NCBI GenBank assembly: GCA_947258795.1
Contig: CAMYJU010000003.1
Location: 220,988-284,987 of the forward strand
Length of the DNA: 64,000 nucleotides
From: an uncultured Gammaproteobacteria bacterium
Lineage (GTDB): Bacteria; Pseudomonadota; Gammaproteobacteria; DRJJ01
Reading direction: 5' to 3'
The first letter of the stretch is position 1. The number at the start of each line of letters is the position of its first letter. Below, piece by piece: positions 15,509 through 26,270 of the stretch. The position numbers and the translations under genes are program-made. The notes beneath the pieces were generated by a model. That model was not told where the DNA came from. It saw only the letters and a list, made by a program, of their open reading frames with translations, and did no database searches.

Positions 15509-16780
15509 ATGGATAGAAGATTGGTTCTGGCCATCCTGCTCTGGGCAGGTCTGGCAACACCTGCACTAGCGCAGGTTCACGAATGGAAACTGGATAACGG
15601 CCTCAAGCTGATCGTCAAGGAGGACCACCGGGCACCGGTGGTGGTGTCACAGGTCTGGTACAAGATCGGCGCCAGCTATGAACCGAGTGGTCTGACCGGG
15701 ATTTCGCATGTGCTGGAACACATGATGTTCAAGGGCACCGCGAAGCATCCGGCCGGTGAATTCTCGCGTATCATTTCGGAGTACGGTGGACGCGAGAACG
15801 CGTTTACCGGGCGCGACTATACCGCTTATTTCCAGCGCCTGGAGAAAAGCCTGCTACATGTCAGTTTTGAACTCGAGGCTGACCGAATGCGCAACCTGAT
15901 CCTCGAGGACAAGGAGTTCCAGAAGGAGGTGCGTGTGGTCATGGAGGAGCGCAGGCTACGCACCGAAGACAAGCCCGAGGCCCTGACCTACGAGCAGTTC
16001 AACTCGACCGCCTATGTGACCAGCCCGTACCACAACCCGGTGATCGGCTGGATGAATGACCTGGAAAACCTGACTATCGACGATCTAAAGCACTGGTATC
16101 AAAAATGGTATGCACCAAACAATGCCACCGTCGTGGTGGTCGGTGATGTCGATCCAAAGGAAGTGCTTAAGCTGGCACGCAAGTATTATGGCCCGCTCAA
16201 GCCCTCGGTGATCGCACCACCCAAACCACAGCTGGAGACCAGGCAACGGGGCCGTCGTGATATCCAGGTCAGGGCGCCGGCACGCGTGCCTTACATGTTA
16301 ATGGGCTATCACGTACCGGTACTGAACACGGTCGAGAATCACGAAGAGGTCTACGCGCTGGAGGTGCTGGCCGGCATCCTGGATGGTGGTGACAGTGCGC
16401 GTCTGGCCCGACACCTGCTGCGTGAAACACAGCTGGCGACTGCTGTCGGGGCGGGTTACAGCCTGTATAACCGTATGAACAGCCTGTTGCTGCTGGAGGA
16501 GCTGGACCGGGTCAAGGCGCAGGTGGTCGCCGATGATGTCTACGAGAAGGATTCGGTGTTTTACCAGGCCATGCAAATCGGCATGCTGGAGACTGTCGGG
16601 CTGGATTGGCGGCTGGGCGAGCAATATGTAGAGCGCGTGCGTGCGGTGACGCCAGCGCAGATCCAGGCGGTCGCGAAAAAATACCTGACCGATGAAAACC
16701 TGACCATCGCCCGGCTGGTGCCCTTACCCCTGGAGCAGAAAAAAACCCGTCCGCGCGCAGCGACAGGCGGACGTCATTGA
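15509..16780 (+). CDS. M16 family zinc metallopeptidase, catalytic subunit, with internal deletion
   Basis: This 423-residue protein has a Sec signal peptide (LVLAILLWAGLATPALAQ). The inverted zinc motif HxxEH is present in GISHVLEHMMFKG, with the distal Glu in the downstream helix, so it should be active in the periplasm. Compared with homologues I remember, about 33 residues are missing between NRMNSLLLL and EELDRVKAQVV. The reading frame is kept and both sides align well. The lost part is a loop and helix pair of the second M16 domain. The start of the next gene overlaps its stop, so the two probably form a heterodimer. Confidence 0.9.
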   Translation: MDRRLVLAILLWAGLATPALAQVHEWKLDNGLKLIVKEDHRAPVVVSQVWYKIGASYEPSGLTGISHVLEHMMFKGTAKHPAGEFSRIISEYGGRENAFTGRDYTAYFQRLEKSLLHVSFELEADRMRNLILEDKEFQKEVRVVMEERRLRTEDKPEALTYEQFNSTAYVTSPYHNPVIGWMNDLENLTIDDLKHWYQKWYAPNNATVVVVGDVDPKEVLKLARKYYGPLKPSVIAPPKPQLETRQRGRRDIQVRAPARVPYMLMGYHVPVLNTVENHEEVYALEVLAGILDGGDSARLARHLLRETQLATAVGAGYSLYNRMNSLLLLEELDRVKAQVVADDVYEKDSVFYQAMQIGMLETVGLDWRLGEQYVERVRAVTPAQIQAVAKKYLTDENLTIARLVPLPLEQKKTRPRAATGGRH

Positions 16781-18138
16781 TGAATCCTGAAATGAATCTG
16801 GCAAGGAACCTTATGAGTCACTCAAGAACATCCTGGCAGTTACTGGTACTGCTGCTTGTATTGTTGTTTAGCGGGCTGGCAACGGCCAGCCCGAAGATCC
16901 AGCACTGGACCACGTTGAACGGTGCCAGGGTCTATTTTGCACCGGCGGCACAATTGCCGATGGTGGATGTACGCATCCAGTTCGATGCCGGTAGTGCGCG
17001 TGACCGGGACAAGGCCGGGCTCGCGTCACTGACTAACCACCTGCTCAGTCATGGCGCGGGGGGGCTGAGCGCCGATGAAATCGCGGTCCGCCTGGAAGGG
17101 GTGGGTGCGAACTCGAACAACGGTGCCAATCGCGATATGGGCTGGTTGTCACTGCGCAGCCTGTCAGATCCGGCGCAGTTGAAACCGGCCTTGCAGGTGC
17201 TGGAAAAAATGGTCAGCCGACCCGATTTCAACAAGGTCGACTTTGACCGTGAAAAACAGCGTGTGCTGGTGTCTTTGAGACAGGATGAACAGTCGCCGTC
17301 ACGGCTGGCGATCAAGGCGTTCTACAACGGGGTATTCCGTGAGCATGGCTACGCCACCCCGGTGACCGGCACCCTGAAAACGGTCGAGGCATTGACTGTC
17401 GCCGATCTGAAGGCCTTTTATCAGCAGTATTATGTGGCCAGAAACGCGGTAATCGCGCTGGTGGGCGATATTGATCGAAAGCAGGCCGAACGTATCGCTG
17501 AGCAACTAAGTGCGGGACTCATGCAGGGCAAGGCCGCGCCAGAACTGCCACCGGTCACTGAGCTCGGCAGTGCCAAAACCAGGCATATCGAGTTCCCGTC
17601 GACACAGACCCATATCCGTATCGGCCAGCCCGGCATGTACCGTGGTGACCCGGACTACTTCGCACTGTACCTGGCCAATCATGTGCTCGGTGGTAGCGGG
17701 CTGGTGTCCTTGCTGGCCGAAGAGGTGCGTGAGAAACGTGGCCTGGCCTACAGCGTATACAGTTATTTTGCACCACTGCGCCGCAAGGGCACGTTTATGC
17801 TGGGTATGCAGACCCGCAACGACCAGGTCGAGCAGAGCATCCAGGTGATGCGCGACACACTCAACAAATACCTCAAGGACGGCATCAGTGCTGAGCAGCT
17901 CGAGACCGCGAAAAAAAGTATTACCGGCGGTTTCCCGTTGCGTATCGACAGTAACAGTAAGATCGTCGAGTATCTGGCTATGATCGGTTTTTACCATTTG
18001 CCACTGGATTACCTGGATCGCTTCAATGAGCGCATAAATGCCCTGACCCTGGCCCAGGTGCGCGACGCCTTCCGACATCGCATCAAGCCGGACAACATGA
18101 TCACCGTCACCGTGGGACAGCGCCAGGCCAAACCATGA
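16780..18138 (+). CDS. M16 family peptidase-like protein, non-catalytic partner
   Basis: The start ATG at 16780 shares its A with the stop of the previous gene. A second start at 16813 (AAGGAA upstream) begins directly at the signal peptide MSHSRTSWQLLVLLLVLLF. The position of the HxxEH motif reads TNHLLSHGAG, so the zinc site is lost. The C-terminal M16 domain with RGLAYSVYSYFAP is intact. Such pairs of active and inactive M16 subunits are common in proteobacteria and resemble mitochondrial processing peptidase. Its stop overlaps the rsmD start. Confidence 0.9.
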   Translation: MNPEMNLARNLMSHSRTSWQLLVLLLVLLFSGLATASPKIQHWTTLNGARVYFAPAAQLPMVDVRIQFDAGSARDRDKAGLASLTNHLLSHGAGGLSADEIAVRLEGVGANSNNGANRDMGWLSLRSLSDPAQLKPALQVLEKMVSRPDFNKVDFDREKQRVLVSLRQDEQSPSRLAIKAFYNGVFREHGYATPVTGTLKTVEALTVADLKAFYQQYYVARNAVIALVGDIDRKQAERIAEQLSAGLMQGKAAPELPPVTELGSAKTRHIEFPSTQTHIRIGQPGMYRGDPDYFALYLANHVLGGSGLVSLLAEEVREKRGLAYSVYSYFAPLRRKGTFMLGMQTRNDQVEQSIQVMRDTLNKYLKDGISAEQLETAKKSITGGFPLRIDSNSKIVEYLAMIGFYHLPLDYLDRFNERINALTLAQVRDAFRHRIKPDNMITVTVGQRQAKP

Positions 18139-18722
18139 GCCGGGCAACACGGCAGGCCACCGGCATGCCTGCAAGCAGCGTGCGCATCATCGGCGGCAGC
18201 ATGCGTAGTCGCAAGGTGTATTTTCATGACGCGGCCGGCCTGCGTCCGAGCCCGGACCGGGTACGCGAAACCCTGTTTAACTGGCTGCAATCGGTGATCG
18301 GTGGGGCGCGTTGCCTGGACCTGTTTGCCGGCAGCGGTGTACTCGGTTTCGAGGCCCTGTCGCGTGGCGCGGCCAGCGTGCTGCTGGTTGAAAATCACGC
18401 CCAGACCCTGTCCTGCCTGCGTAAGCAGATCGGCTTGCTCGGGCTGGGTGAACAATGCCAGCTACGACAGGCAGATGTGATGCAATGGCTGGCAGGTAAG
18501 CCCGATCAGGCCTATGATGTCGTGTTTCTGGATCCGCCCTATCGCCAGGGCTTGCTTGGCCAGTGCTGTGAATTGCTGCAGCAGGGCGGCTGGCTGCACC
18601 CGGGATCGCGCATCTACCTGGAGGCCGAACGCGAGCTCGGTGAACCGCAGTTGCCGGACGGCTGGTCGCTGTTGCGCAGTAAGCACGCCGGGCAGATCGG
18701 CTATTTTCTCGCGCAATCCTGA
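18135..18722 (+). CDS. rsmD: 16S rRNA (guanine(966)-N(2))-methyltransferase RsmD
   Basis: The protein has 195 residues. RIIGGSMRSRKVYF and LRPSPDRVRETLFNWL are the RsmD N-terminal motifs, LDLFAGSGVLGFEALSRGA is the SAM-binding loop and FLDPPY is the catalytic motif of exocyclic amino methyltransferases. It methylates G966 in helix 31 of 16S rRNA. Its ATG overlaps the stop of the M16 partner (ATGA). Proximity to ftsY, in divergent orientation, is conserved in gammaproteobacteria. Confidence 0.95.
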   Translation: MSRATRQATGMPASSVRIIGGSMRSRKVYFHDAAGLRPSPDRVRETLFNWLQSVIGGARCLDLFAGSGVLGFEALSRGAASVLLVENHAQTLSCLRKQIGLLGLGEQCQLRQADVMQWLAGKPDQAYDVVFLDPPYRQGLLGQCCELLQQGGWLHPGSRIYLEAERELGEPQLPDGWSLLRSKHAGQIGYFLAQS

Positions 18723-18873
18723 AATAGTTAAACAAAGGGGATCGGTTCAGCCATCTGAAATATTGTGATCAAGCGTAGTTTGGCAGGTACTTCCTGCAAA
18801 ACCCTGTTCGCAAGTACTTTGCAGTGTGTATTTGCTGTGTTTCAATAGGCGCATTCAATCGCAGGCAGAGCAC

Positions 18874-19646
<773 letters not shown>

Positions 19647-19666
19647 GCTGACCTCGAACCAAGCAT

Positions 19667-19697
19667 AAAAAAGGGCCCCGTTATGGGGCCCTTTTTA
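19667..19697. terminator. Bidirectional terminator between ferredoxin and fnr
   Basis: AAAAAAGGGCCCC and GGGGCCCTTTTT pair around GTTA. The A-run and T-run serve convergent transcripts from both sides. Confidence 0.9.
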
Positions 19698-19699
19698 TT

Positions 19700-20473
19700 T
19701 CAGGCGCTATGCGGGGCATGCGGATCGGCGCGGTGGTTCGGACAGGTGCGGGTCAGGGACTTGAGCTTGTCCATGTCGAGGACATTGATCAGCTTGCCAT
19801 TGACCGCGAGGATGCCATTGTCCTGCATACGCGTAAACAGGCGGCTGATGGTTTCCACCGCCAGGCCCAGATAATTGCCGATATCGGTGCGTGACATGCT
19901 CAGGTTGAACTGGTGTGACGAGTAGCCGCGGTGCTTGAAACGCTGCGACAGGCTTAACAGCAGCGAGGCCAGTCGCTCTTCGGCGGTACTGTTACCCAGC
20001 AGGATAGCCAGGCTGGTGTCTTCACGGATTTCATTACTCATGATGCGCAGCAGCTGCCGTTGCAGACTGGGCATTTTGCTGGACAGGATCTCGAGCTGTT
20101 CAAATGGCAGTTCGCAGTAGCTGACGCTCTCCAGTGCCTTGGCGTTTGACGGGTGCCGGGAAGAACTGATCGCATCCAGCCCGATCAGCTCACCGGGCAG
20201 GTGAAAACCGGTAATCTGTTCACTGCCGTCACTATTCAGGGTAAAGGTTTTGAGCGAGCCGGTGCGAATTGCGTAGATCGCGTTGAAGTCCTTGTCCTGC
20301 CGGAACAGATACTGGCCCTTGGCCAGCTTGCGCCGCGCAATAATGCTTTCTAGCAGGTCCAGATCATCATCCTGCACACCAAGGGGCAGACATAACTCAT
20401 ACAGACTGCAATTGGCACAAGCCACCTTGACATCCGCTATTTTTACTACGTTTGCTTTTTTATCTTTACTCAT
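19700..20473 (-). CDS. fnr: FNR-type oxygen-sensing transcriptional regulator
   Basis: This CRP/FNR family protein has 257 residues. N-terminal Cys residues (CANCSLYELCLP, about residues 19-30) and Cys in SYCELP supply the four ligands of an oxygen-labile [4Fe-4S] cluster, as in FNR/Anr. The cAMP-pocket fold follows, then a helix-turn-helix SRTDIGNYLGLAVETISRLF whose ExxSR DNA contacts match FNR (TTGAT-N4-ATCAA sites). It should switch gene expression when oxygen falls. No full FNR site was seen in front of it, so autoregulation is not supported. Confidence 0.93.
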   Translation of the reverse strand: MSKDKKANVVKIADVKVACANCSLYELCLPLGVQDDDLDLLESIIARRKLAKGQYLFRQDKDFNAIYAIRTGSLKTFTLNSDGSEQITGFHLPGELIGLDAISSSRHPSNAKALESVSYCELPFEQLEILSSKMPSLQRQLLRIMSNEIREDTSLAILLGNSTAEERLASLLLSLSQRFKHRGYSSHQFNLSMSRTDIGNYLGLAVETISRLFTRMQDNGILAVNGKLINVLDMDKLKSLTRTCPNHRADPHAPHSA

Positions 20474-20644
20474 TAGGACGCTAATTCTTAGCTGCTATTA
20501 AAAAAATATCAAGCCCGGGAATAATCTAACAAAATATAGGGCTATGGACAAACCGCAAACAGTTCCCTAAGGGGGGTATTTGAGGGTATCCTATGGTTTC
20601 TGATAGCCTGAACAGGCTGATTTTGGGGAATTTAAGGTATAAAA

Positions 20645-21238
20645 ATGGCAAATCGTATCGCGGATATCAGCAGGGATACACTGGAGACGCAAATCAGGGT
20701 GCAGCTGGACCTGGACGGAACCGGGCAATCCAGGTTTGAAACAGGTGTCGCATTTCTTGATCACATGCTCGACCAGGTGGCCCGTCATGGCCTGATTGAC
20801 CTGGATATCAACGCCAAGGGTGATCTGCACATCGATGCCCATCACACGGTTGAAGACATCGGTATTACACTGGGCCAGGCGGTTGCCAGTGCGCTGGGTG
20901 ACAAGAAAGGTATCCGTCGTTATGGCCATGCCTACGTGCCGCTGGACGAGGCCCTGTCACGTGTGGTGATCGACTTTTCCGGGCGCCCGGGGCTGGAGTA
21001 TCATGCCGAATACCCGCGTGCCCGTATTGGTGATTTTGACGTGGATCTGCTGCATGAATTTTTCCAGGGCTTTATCAATCACGCCCAGGCCACCCTGCAT
21101 ATCGATAATCTGCGTGGTGAGAATGCCCACCACATCGCAGAGACCATCTTCAAGGCGTTTGGGCGGGCCGTGCGCATGGCCATCGAGCCGGATCAGCGCA
21201 TGGGCGATACCCTGCCGTCTACTAAAGGGAAACTCTAG
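20645..21238 (+). CDS. hisB: Imidazoleglycerol-phosphate dehydratase
   Basis: The monofunctional enzyme has 197 residues, without the phosphatase domain of E. coli HisB. The metal-binding motifs are [24 protein letters not shown] and [10 protein letters not shown]. It dehydrates imidazole glycerol phosphate in histidine synthesis. First gene of hisBHAFIE here; AAGG lies 8 nt before the ATG. hisG, hisD and hisC are not in the window. Confidence 0.96.
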   Translation: MANRIADISRDTLETQIRVQLDLDGTGQSRFETGVAFLDHMLDQVARHGLIDLDINAKGDLHIDAHHTVEDIGITLGQAVASALGDKKGIRRYGHAYVPLDEALSRVVIDFSGRPGLEYHAEYPRARIGDFDVDLLHEFFQGFINHAQATLHIDNLRGENAHHIAETIFKAFGRAVRMAIEPDQRMGDTLPSTKGKL

Positions 21239-21262
21239 CCTGCATTTCTCACCGGGATTATC

Positions 21263-21907
21263 ATGTCGACCATTGCAGTAATAGACTACGGGATGGGTAA
21301 CCTGCGTTCGGTGTACAAGGCACTGGAACATGTTACCGACAAACGCGTGATTGTGTCTCAGGACGCAGCGGAGATACGCGCTGCTGAACGCGTGGTGTTT
21401 CCGGGCCAGGGCGCAATCGGCGATGCCATGCACCATATCAACGGGCTCGGGCTGGGCGGTATCCTGAATGAGGTGTTCGAGGACCGGCCGTTCCTAGGGA
21501 TATGCCTGGGGCTGCAGGCACTGGTGGACCACAGTGAAGAGGATGGGGGCACCGGCTGCTTCGGCCTGATTCCGGGTACGGTCAAACGCTTTGCCAGCCC
21601 GCTGATCGAGGTGGACACGGGCGAGCGTCTGAAGGTCCCGCATATGGGCTGGAACCAGGTCAGTCATCGCCATGACCACCCGTTATGGCAGGGCATAGAA
21701 GATAACAGTCGTTTTTATTTTGTACACAGTTATTATGTTGCTGTGAGCAGGCCGGAGGACAGCGCCGGTGTTACCCACTACGGTGTCGATTTTACCGCAG
21801 CGGCAGCGCATGAAAATGTGTTTGCAGTGCAGTTTCATCCGGAGAAAAGCCAGCATGACGGGCTGCAATTACTGCAGAATTTTGTTAACTGGGACGGAAA
21901 GCCCTGA
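21263..21907 (+). CDS. hisH: Imidazole glycerol phosphate synthase, glutaminase subunit
   Basis: The 214-residue class I glutaminase has the nucleophile Cys in GICLGLQAL, and the His-Glu pair in VQFHPEKS completes the triad. It feeds ammonia to HisF. It is placed 24 nt after hisB, and its partner hisF lies two genes downstream. Confidence 0.96.
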   Translation: MSTIAVIDYGMGNLRSVYKALEHVTDKRVIVSQDAAEIRAAERVVFPGQGAIGDAMHHINGLGLGGILNEVFEDRPFLGICLGLQALVDHSEEDGGTGCFGLIPGTVKRFASPLIEVDTGERLKVPHMGWNQVSHRHDHPLWQGIEDNSRFYFVHSYYVAVSRPEDSAGVTHYGVDFTAAAAHENVFAVQFHPEKSQHDGLQLLQNFVNWDGKP

Positions 21908-21937
21908 GTATAACGCTGAGATGATGAGGATAAGGAC

Positions 21938-22684
21938 ATGTTGTTGATACCTGCTATCGACCTGAAAGACGGCAAATGTGTGCGTTTGCGCCAGGGCGAT
22001 ATGGATGATGAGACAGTCTTTTCAGATGACCCGGTTGCGATGGCTGGCAAATGGGTCGATGCCGGTGCAAGACGTTTGCACATCGTTGACCTGAATGGCG
22101 CCTTCGCCGGCGAGCCGGTCAACGCCGGTGTGATCCATGATATCGCCGAGGCCTATCCGGATCTGCCGATCCAGGTCGGTGGGGGTATTCGTGATGAAGA
22201 TACCATCCAGGCCTATCTGGATGCGGGCGTGCAGTATGTCATTATTGGCACCAAGGCCGTCACTGCCCCGCATTTTATTAATGATATCTGCCTGGAATTC
22301 CCGGGCCATATCATCGTCGGTCTGGATGCGAAAAACGGCAAGGTCGCGATTGACGGCTGGTCCAAGTTGTCCAACCACGATGTGATCGACATGGCGCAAC
22401 ATTTCGAAAAGGACGGTGTCGAAGCGATTATCTATACCGATATCGGTCGTGACGGCATGATGACCGGTGTGAACGTGGAGTCCACCGTGAAACTCGCCGA
22501 AGCCGTGCGCATCCCTGTTATCGCATCCGGTGGTATCACCACCATTGATGATGTGCGTGCGCTGTGCGACGTCGATGAGGAAGGCATTATTGGTGCGATT
22601 ACCGGACGTGCGATTTACGAGGGCACACTGGATTTTGCGGAAGGGCAGAAGCTGTTCGACCAGTGCGCCGCGCAGCAGGCCTAA
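21938..22684 (+). CDS. hisA: ProFAR isomerase
   Basis: The 248-residue (beta/alpha)8 barrel has catalytic Asp in [13 protein letters not shown] and in [10 protein letters not shown]; the half-barrel phosphate motifs are GGGIRD and ASGGITT. It isomerises ProFAR to PRFAR in histidine synthesis. It lies between hisH and hisF, the usual order. Confidence 0.96.
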   Translation: MLLIPAIDLKDGKCVRLRQGDMDDETVFSDDPVAMAGKWVDAGARRLHIVDLNGAFAGEPVNAGVIHDIAEAYPDLPIQVGGGIRDEDTIQAYLDAGVQYVIIGTKAVTAPHFINDICLEFPGHIIVGLDAKNGKVAIDGWSKLSNHDVIDMAQHFEKDGVEAIIYTDIGRDGMMTGVNVESTVKLAEAVRIPVIASGGITTIDDVRALCDVDEEGIIGAITGRAIYEGTLDFAEGQKLFDQCAAQQA

Positions 22685-22714
22685 GCCGGATAGCAGTCAG
22701 CAGAGATTACAGTC

Positions 22715-23485
22715 ATGAGCCTCGCCAAGCGTATTATTCCCTGTCTCGATGTCGATAACGGTCGCGTGGTCAAGGGCGTCCAGTTCGTTGATATCCGTGA
22801 TGCCGGCGATCCGGTCGAAATTGCGCGTCGTTATGATGAAGAAGGCGCCGACGAAATTACCTTTCTTGATATCACCGCCAGTTCCGATAACCGCGACACC
22901 ATGGTGCATGTGGTCGAGGAAATGGCCAGCGAGGTGTTTATTCCGCTAACTGTCGGTGGCGGGATACGCGAGGTTGCCGATATCCGTCGTATGCTCAACG
23001 CCGGCGCCGACAAGGTGGCGATCAATACCGCGGCGGTATTCCGGCCGGAGTTTGTGCGCGAGGCATCCACCAAGGTCGGCTCACAGTGTATCGTGGTGGC
23101 GATCGATGCCAAGCAGGTTGAGGATGGTGAAAATCCGAAATGGGAGATCTTCACCCATGGCGGTCGTAAACCGACCGGTATCGATGCGGTGGAATGGGCG
23201 CAGTTGATGCAGGAATACGGTGCCGGCGAGATCCTGCTGACCAGTATGGACCGCGATGGCACCAAAATCGGTTTTGACCTGGCGCTGACCCGCGCGATTT
23301 GTGACGCGGTCGAGATCCCGGTGATCGCTTCCGGTGGGGTCGGTAACCTCGAGCACCTGGCCGAAGGGGTGCTGCAGGGCGGTGCCGATGCCGTGCTGGC
23401 AGCCAGTATTTTTCATTTCGGCGAATATACCGTCGGACAGGCCAAGCAGTACATGGCCGGGCAAGGTATCGAGGTACGTCTATAG
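22715..23485 (+). CDS. hisF: Imidazole glycerol phosphate synthase, cyclase subunit
   Basis: The 256-residue barrel is paralogous to HisA. Catalytic Asp lies in [13 protein letters not shown] and in [12 protein letters not shown]. With HisH it makes imidazole glycerol phosphate and AICAR. Its TAG overlaps the GTG start of hisI by one base. Confidence 0.97.
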   Translation: MSLAKRIIPCLDVDNGRVVKGVQFVDIRDAGDPVEIARRYDEEGADEITFLDITASSDNRDTMVHVVEEMASEVFIPLTVGGGIREVADIRRMLNAGADKVAINTAAVFRPEFVREASTKVGSQCIVVAIDAKQVEDGENPKWEIFTHGGRKPTGIDAVEWAQLMQEYGAGEILLTSMDRDGTKIGFDLALTRAICDAVEIPVIASGGVGNLEHLAEGVLQGGADAVLAASIFHFGEYTVGQAKQYMAGQGIEVRL

Positions 23486-23865
23486 TGTCGTGGCAGGATG
23501 AGATCAAATGGGACGCAGACGGCCTGGTGCCGGTGATTGCACAGGAGGAAGGCAGCGGTGATATCCTGATGATGGCCTGGATGAACCGTGAGGCCCTCGG
23601 CCTGACCGTGGAAACCGGCCATGTGGTGTACTGGTCGCGCTCGCGCCAGCGTTTGTGGCACAAGGGCGAGGAATCCGGTAACCAGCAGGTGGTCAGGGAG
23701 ATACGCCTGGACTGCGACAATGATGTGATCCTGGTTACGGTCGAGCAGCGTGGTGGTATCGCCTGTCATACCGGGCGGCACAGCTGTTTTTATAAAAAAC
23801 TGCAGGATGATCAATGGGTAACGGTAGAGCCGGTACTCAAGGATCCGAAGCAGATGTATTCCTGA
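23485..23865 (+). CDS. hisI: Phosphoribosyl-AMP cyclohydrolase
   Basis: The protein has 126 residues with a GTG start sharing one base with the hisF stop. [20 protein letters not shown] is the N-terminal start, and the metal-binding Cys and Asp sites are [10 protein letters not shown] and [12 protein letters not shown]. It is a cyclohydrolase only; the pyrophosphohydrolase is encoded by separate hisE, unlike the fused E. coli HisI. Confidence 0.95.
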   Translation: MSWQDEIKWDADGLVPVIAQEEGSGDILMMAWMNREALGLTVETGHVVYWSRSRQRLWHKGEESGNQQVVREIRLDCDNDVILVTVEQRGGIACHTGRHSCFYKKLQDDQWVTVEPVLKDPKQMYS

Positions 23866-23894
23866 TCAAAGATAAACCCCGGTATAACAGTACA

Positions 23895-24215
23895 ATGAGT
23901 GATATACTTAAAGAATTGGCACAGGTACTGGAGGCACGTAAAACGGCCGAGCCTGAATCATCCTATGTCGCCGGGTTGTATTCTCGGGGTCTTGACGCCA
24001 TATTGAAAAAGATCGGTGAAGAGGCAACCGAGACCGTGATGGCTGCCAAGGATGGAGACAGGGACCAGGTGGTCTATGAAACCGCTGATTTATGGTTTCA
24101 CACACTGGTATTGCTGGCATCCATGGATATCCACCCTGACGAGATACTCAATGAGCTGGGGCGACGCTTCGGCGTATCCGGTATCGAGGAAAAGGCCAGC
24201 CGGGTAAAAAAGTAG
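23895..24215 (+). CDS. hisE: Phosphoribosyl-ATP pyrophosphatase
   Basis: The protein has 106 residues from the ATG at 23895 ([16 protein letters not shown]); the frame from 23814 overlaps hisI and is rejected. The MazG-like metal site is [18 protein letters not shown] and YETADLWFH. It hydrolyses phosphoribosyl-ATP at the start of histidine synthesis. Last his gene; tatA follows after 57 nt with no terminator, so tat may be read through from his. Confidence 0.95.
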   Translation: MSDILKELAQVLEARKTAEPESSYVAGLYSRGLDAILKKIGEEATETVMAAKDGDRDQVVYETADLWFHTLVLLASMDIHPDEILNELGRRFGVSGIEEKASRVKK

Positions 24216-24272
24216 GCCTTACAGGCACATAAGACGTGTCATGGATTTAATCGAACATCCGGAGAGTGAGCA

Positions 24273-24515
24273 ATGGCTCCAAGTATTACACAATTATTGA
24301 TTATACTGGGTATCGTGCTGCTGTTATTTGGCACCAAGAAACTGCGCAATCTGGGCGGTGATCTGGGTGGTGCGATCCGCGGGTTCAAAAAGGCGGTCAA
24401 GGAAGGTGAAGACAAAAAACCTGCTGCCGACAGTTCCGAAAAGCTGGAAAGCAAGGAAGGTGACGTCATCGAGGGTGAGGTTACCGATAAACAGACCGAC
24501 AAGGACAAGGCCTGA
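24273..24515 (+). CDS. tatA: Sec-independent translocase TatA
   Basis: The protein has 80 residues with a short N-terminal membrane helix ([20 protein letters not shown]), an FGxKKL hinge, an amphipathic helix ([18 protein letters not shown]) and a charged tail. It forms the pore of the Tat pathway, which exports folded proteins with RR signals. It is encoded just before tatB and tatC. Confidence 0.95.
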   Translation: MAPSITQLLIILGIVLLLFGTKKLRNLGGDLGGAIRGFKKAVKEGEDKKPAADSSEKLESKEGDVIEGEVTDKQTDKDKA

Positions 24516-24568
24516 CAGTCCCTTGATCCTGTCTGTGCGGATCATCTCGATTCGACCAAGGCCCCATC

Positions 24569-24970
24569 ATGTTTGATATCGGATTCTGGGAACTCAGTAT
24601 TATTATGATCGTGGCGTTGCTGGTGATCGGGCCAGAACGTCTGCCGGGTATTGCGCGCAAGGCCGGGATCCTGGTCGGTAAGGCCCGGCGCATGGTGCAG
24701 TCGGTCAAGGACGATATCGACAAGGAGCTGGCCGCAGAAGAGTTACGCAATGTCATCGCCAAGCACAAAAACTCGGCGTCGGCTTTTGATATACTCGATG
24801 AAGACACCCGTGAGACTATTTCAGACAGTGTTAATGTGGCCAAAAAGCAAATCGAAGAGGCCCGTAGCGAATACTTGGTCAAGTCGGCTCCCGATGAAAC
24901 CGATACAGACAAAACAACTCCCGACGTAACGTCGCCAGACGATGAGCAACAACAAAAACGCATCAGCTGA
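24569..24970 (+). CDS. tatB: Sec-independent translocase TatB
   Basis: The protein has 133 residues and starts [20 protein letters not shown] with the polar Glu in the membrane helix, then [21 protein letters not shown], the TatB signature. An acidic, Thr/Asp-rich tail follows. It binds TatC and passes substrates to it. Its end overlaps the tatC start by 29 nt. Confidence 0.94.
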   Translation: MFDIGFWELSIIMIVALLVIGPERLPGIARKAGILVGKARRMVQSVKDDIDKELAAEELRNVIAKHKNSASAFDILDEDTRETISDSVNVAKKQIEEARSEYLVKSAPDETDTDKTTPDVTSPDDEQQQKRIS

Positions 24971-26036
24971 TCAAGACACTTCCGAGGCGGCCCCCGAAGA
25001 AGAAATGACCTTTGTATCGCACTTGGTCGAGTTGCGTGACCGACTGTTGCGTGTGGTACTGGCCGTTGTCCTGATCTTCCTGGGCTTGTTCTATTTTGCC
25101 AACGATCTGTATACCCTGTTGGCCGGGCCATTGACACGACATCTGCCGGAAGGCAGCAGCATGATCGCGATTGATGTGGCATCGCCGTTTCTGACACCGT
25201 TCAAACTGACCCTGGTGCTGTCGATTTTCCTGTGCATGCCTTATATCCTGCACCAGGTCTGGCGTTTTGTTGCGCCCGGACTATACCGGCACGAACGACG
25301 CATGGCGATGCCGTTGTTGTTCAGCAGTACCGTCCTGTTTTATCTGGGCATGGCCTTTGCCTACTTCGTCGTATTCCCGCTGGTGTTCGGATTCTTTACC
25401 AGCGTCACGCCCACAGATGTGGCGGTGATGACTGATATCAGCAAGTACCTGGACTTTGTGCTGACGTTGTTCTTTGCATTCGGATTTGCATTCGAAATAC
25501 CGATCTTTACCGTGGTGCTGGTATGGATGGGTGTGACCACACCGGAAAAACTCAGGGCCAAGCGTTCATATGTGATTGTCGGCGCGTTTGTGGTGGGTAT
25601 GTTGCTGACACCACCGGATGTTATCTCGCAAACATTGCTGGCGATACCGATGTGGATTCTGTTTGAGCTGGGTATCGTGTTTTCGCGCCTGTATGTGCCG
25701 AAGCGTGATAAAGAGGATGATATCTACTACGAGGAAGAGCCGGAAGAGCACGATATTGGTGGTGCGGCTGTCAGTACTGCAACGGCTGGTGCTACGACTG
25801 CTACGACAAGCACTGCTGCAGATATCGAGTCCGAGCTGGTCGAAGATTACGAGCGTATGAGCGAAGCCGAAATGGATGATGAGCTGGACCGCATCGACGA
25901 TGAAATGGATGATCTGGATGAGGAATTTGAAAAGGAACAGGAACAGCAGGGCGATATGCTGGATCTGGAAGACGAGTTTGAGGAATCTGATGAGTCTGAC
26001 GAAGATGACCAGGAAGACAAGGAGAAAGATAAATAG
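24942..26036 (+). CDS. tatC: Sec-independent translocase TatC with long acidic C-terminal tail
   Basis: The protein has 364 residues; the usual TatC is about 250. Residues 22-252 form the six-helix core: [14 protein letters not shown] (signal-binding region), [20 protein letters not shown] and the conserved Glu185 in FAFEIPIF. After PKRDKEDD (253-260) comes a tail of about 110 residues rich in Glu and Asp, split by an Ala/Thr linker ([17 protein letters not shown]). The tail should be cytoplasmic and is likely disordered. It recognises RR signal peptides; a candidate client is encoded at 28569. Confidence 0.93.
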   Translation: MSNNKNASADQDTSEAAPEEEMTFVSHLVELRDRLLRVVLAVVLIFLGLFYFANDLYTLLAGPLTRHLPEGSSMIAIDVASPFLTPFKLTLVLSIFLCMPYILHQVWRFVAPGLYRHERRMAMPLLFSSTVLFYLGMAFAYFVVFPLVFGFFTSVTPTDVAVMTDISKYLDFVLTLFFAFGFAFEIPIFTVVLVWMGVTTPEKLRAKRSYVIVGAFVVGMLLTPPDVISQTLLAIPMWILFELGIVFSRLYVPKRDKEDDIYYEEEPEEHDIGGAAVSTATAGATTATTSTAADIESELVEDYERMSEAEMDDELDRIDDEMDDLDEEFEKEQEQQGDMLDLEDEFEESDESDEDDQEDKEKDK

Positions 26037-26135
26037 TAGTTTTAATGCCAGACCTTCCGGTAGGCATCTTGGAAATAGTTGTCCTTGCGATCCGCGTAAG
26101 CGGCGCGGCAATCTCCCAATCTTGGCAGCTTGTAG

Positions 26136-26181
26136 GGCGCAATTGCCCCATCTATTTCCAATAGATCGGGGCAATTGCGCC
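26136..26181. repeat. Long near-perfect palindrome between tatC and the DUF255 gene
   Basis: The left arm at 26136-26156 and right arm at 26160-26181 are complementary over 21 bp, with one extra C in the right arm and a 3-nt loop. The key half is GGCGCAATTGCCCC. No T-run follows on either side, so it is not a standard terminator. It may protect the tat mRNA 3' end or be a REP-like element. No second copy was seen in the window. Confidence 0.5.
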
Positions 26182-26270
26182 AGGTGATCCTAATATTTTC
26201 AAGCCCCCGGGAATATTCAGCCATAATTATTGTCATAACAGGATCACGGAATAATAAAAAAGGGTGATCT

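Noticed and set aside
20474-20644. FNR box between fnr and hisB
   Set aside because: Only a partial half-site (ATCAA-like) was found; no TTGAT-N4-ATCAA pattern.
25566-26174. Long minus-strand ORF opposite tatC
   Set aside because: Its hydrophobic Ile/Leu runs are the complement of the acidic GAN/GAT codons in the tatC tail; no start signal or family.
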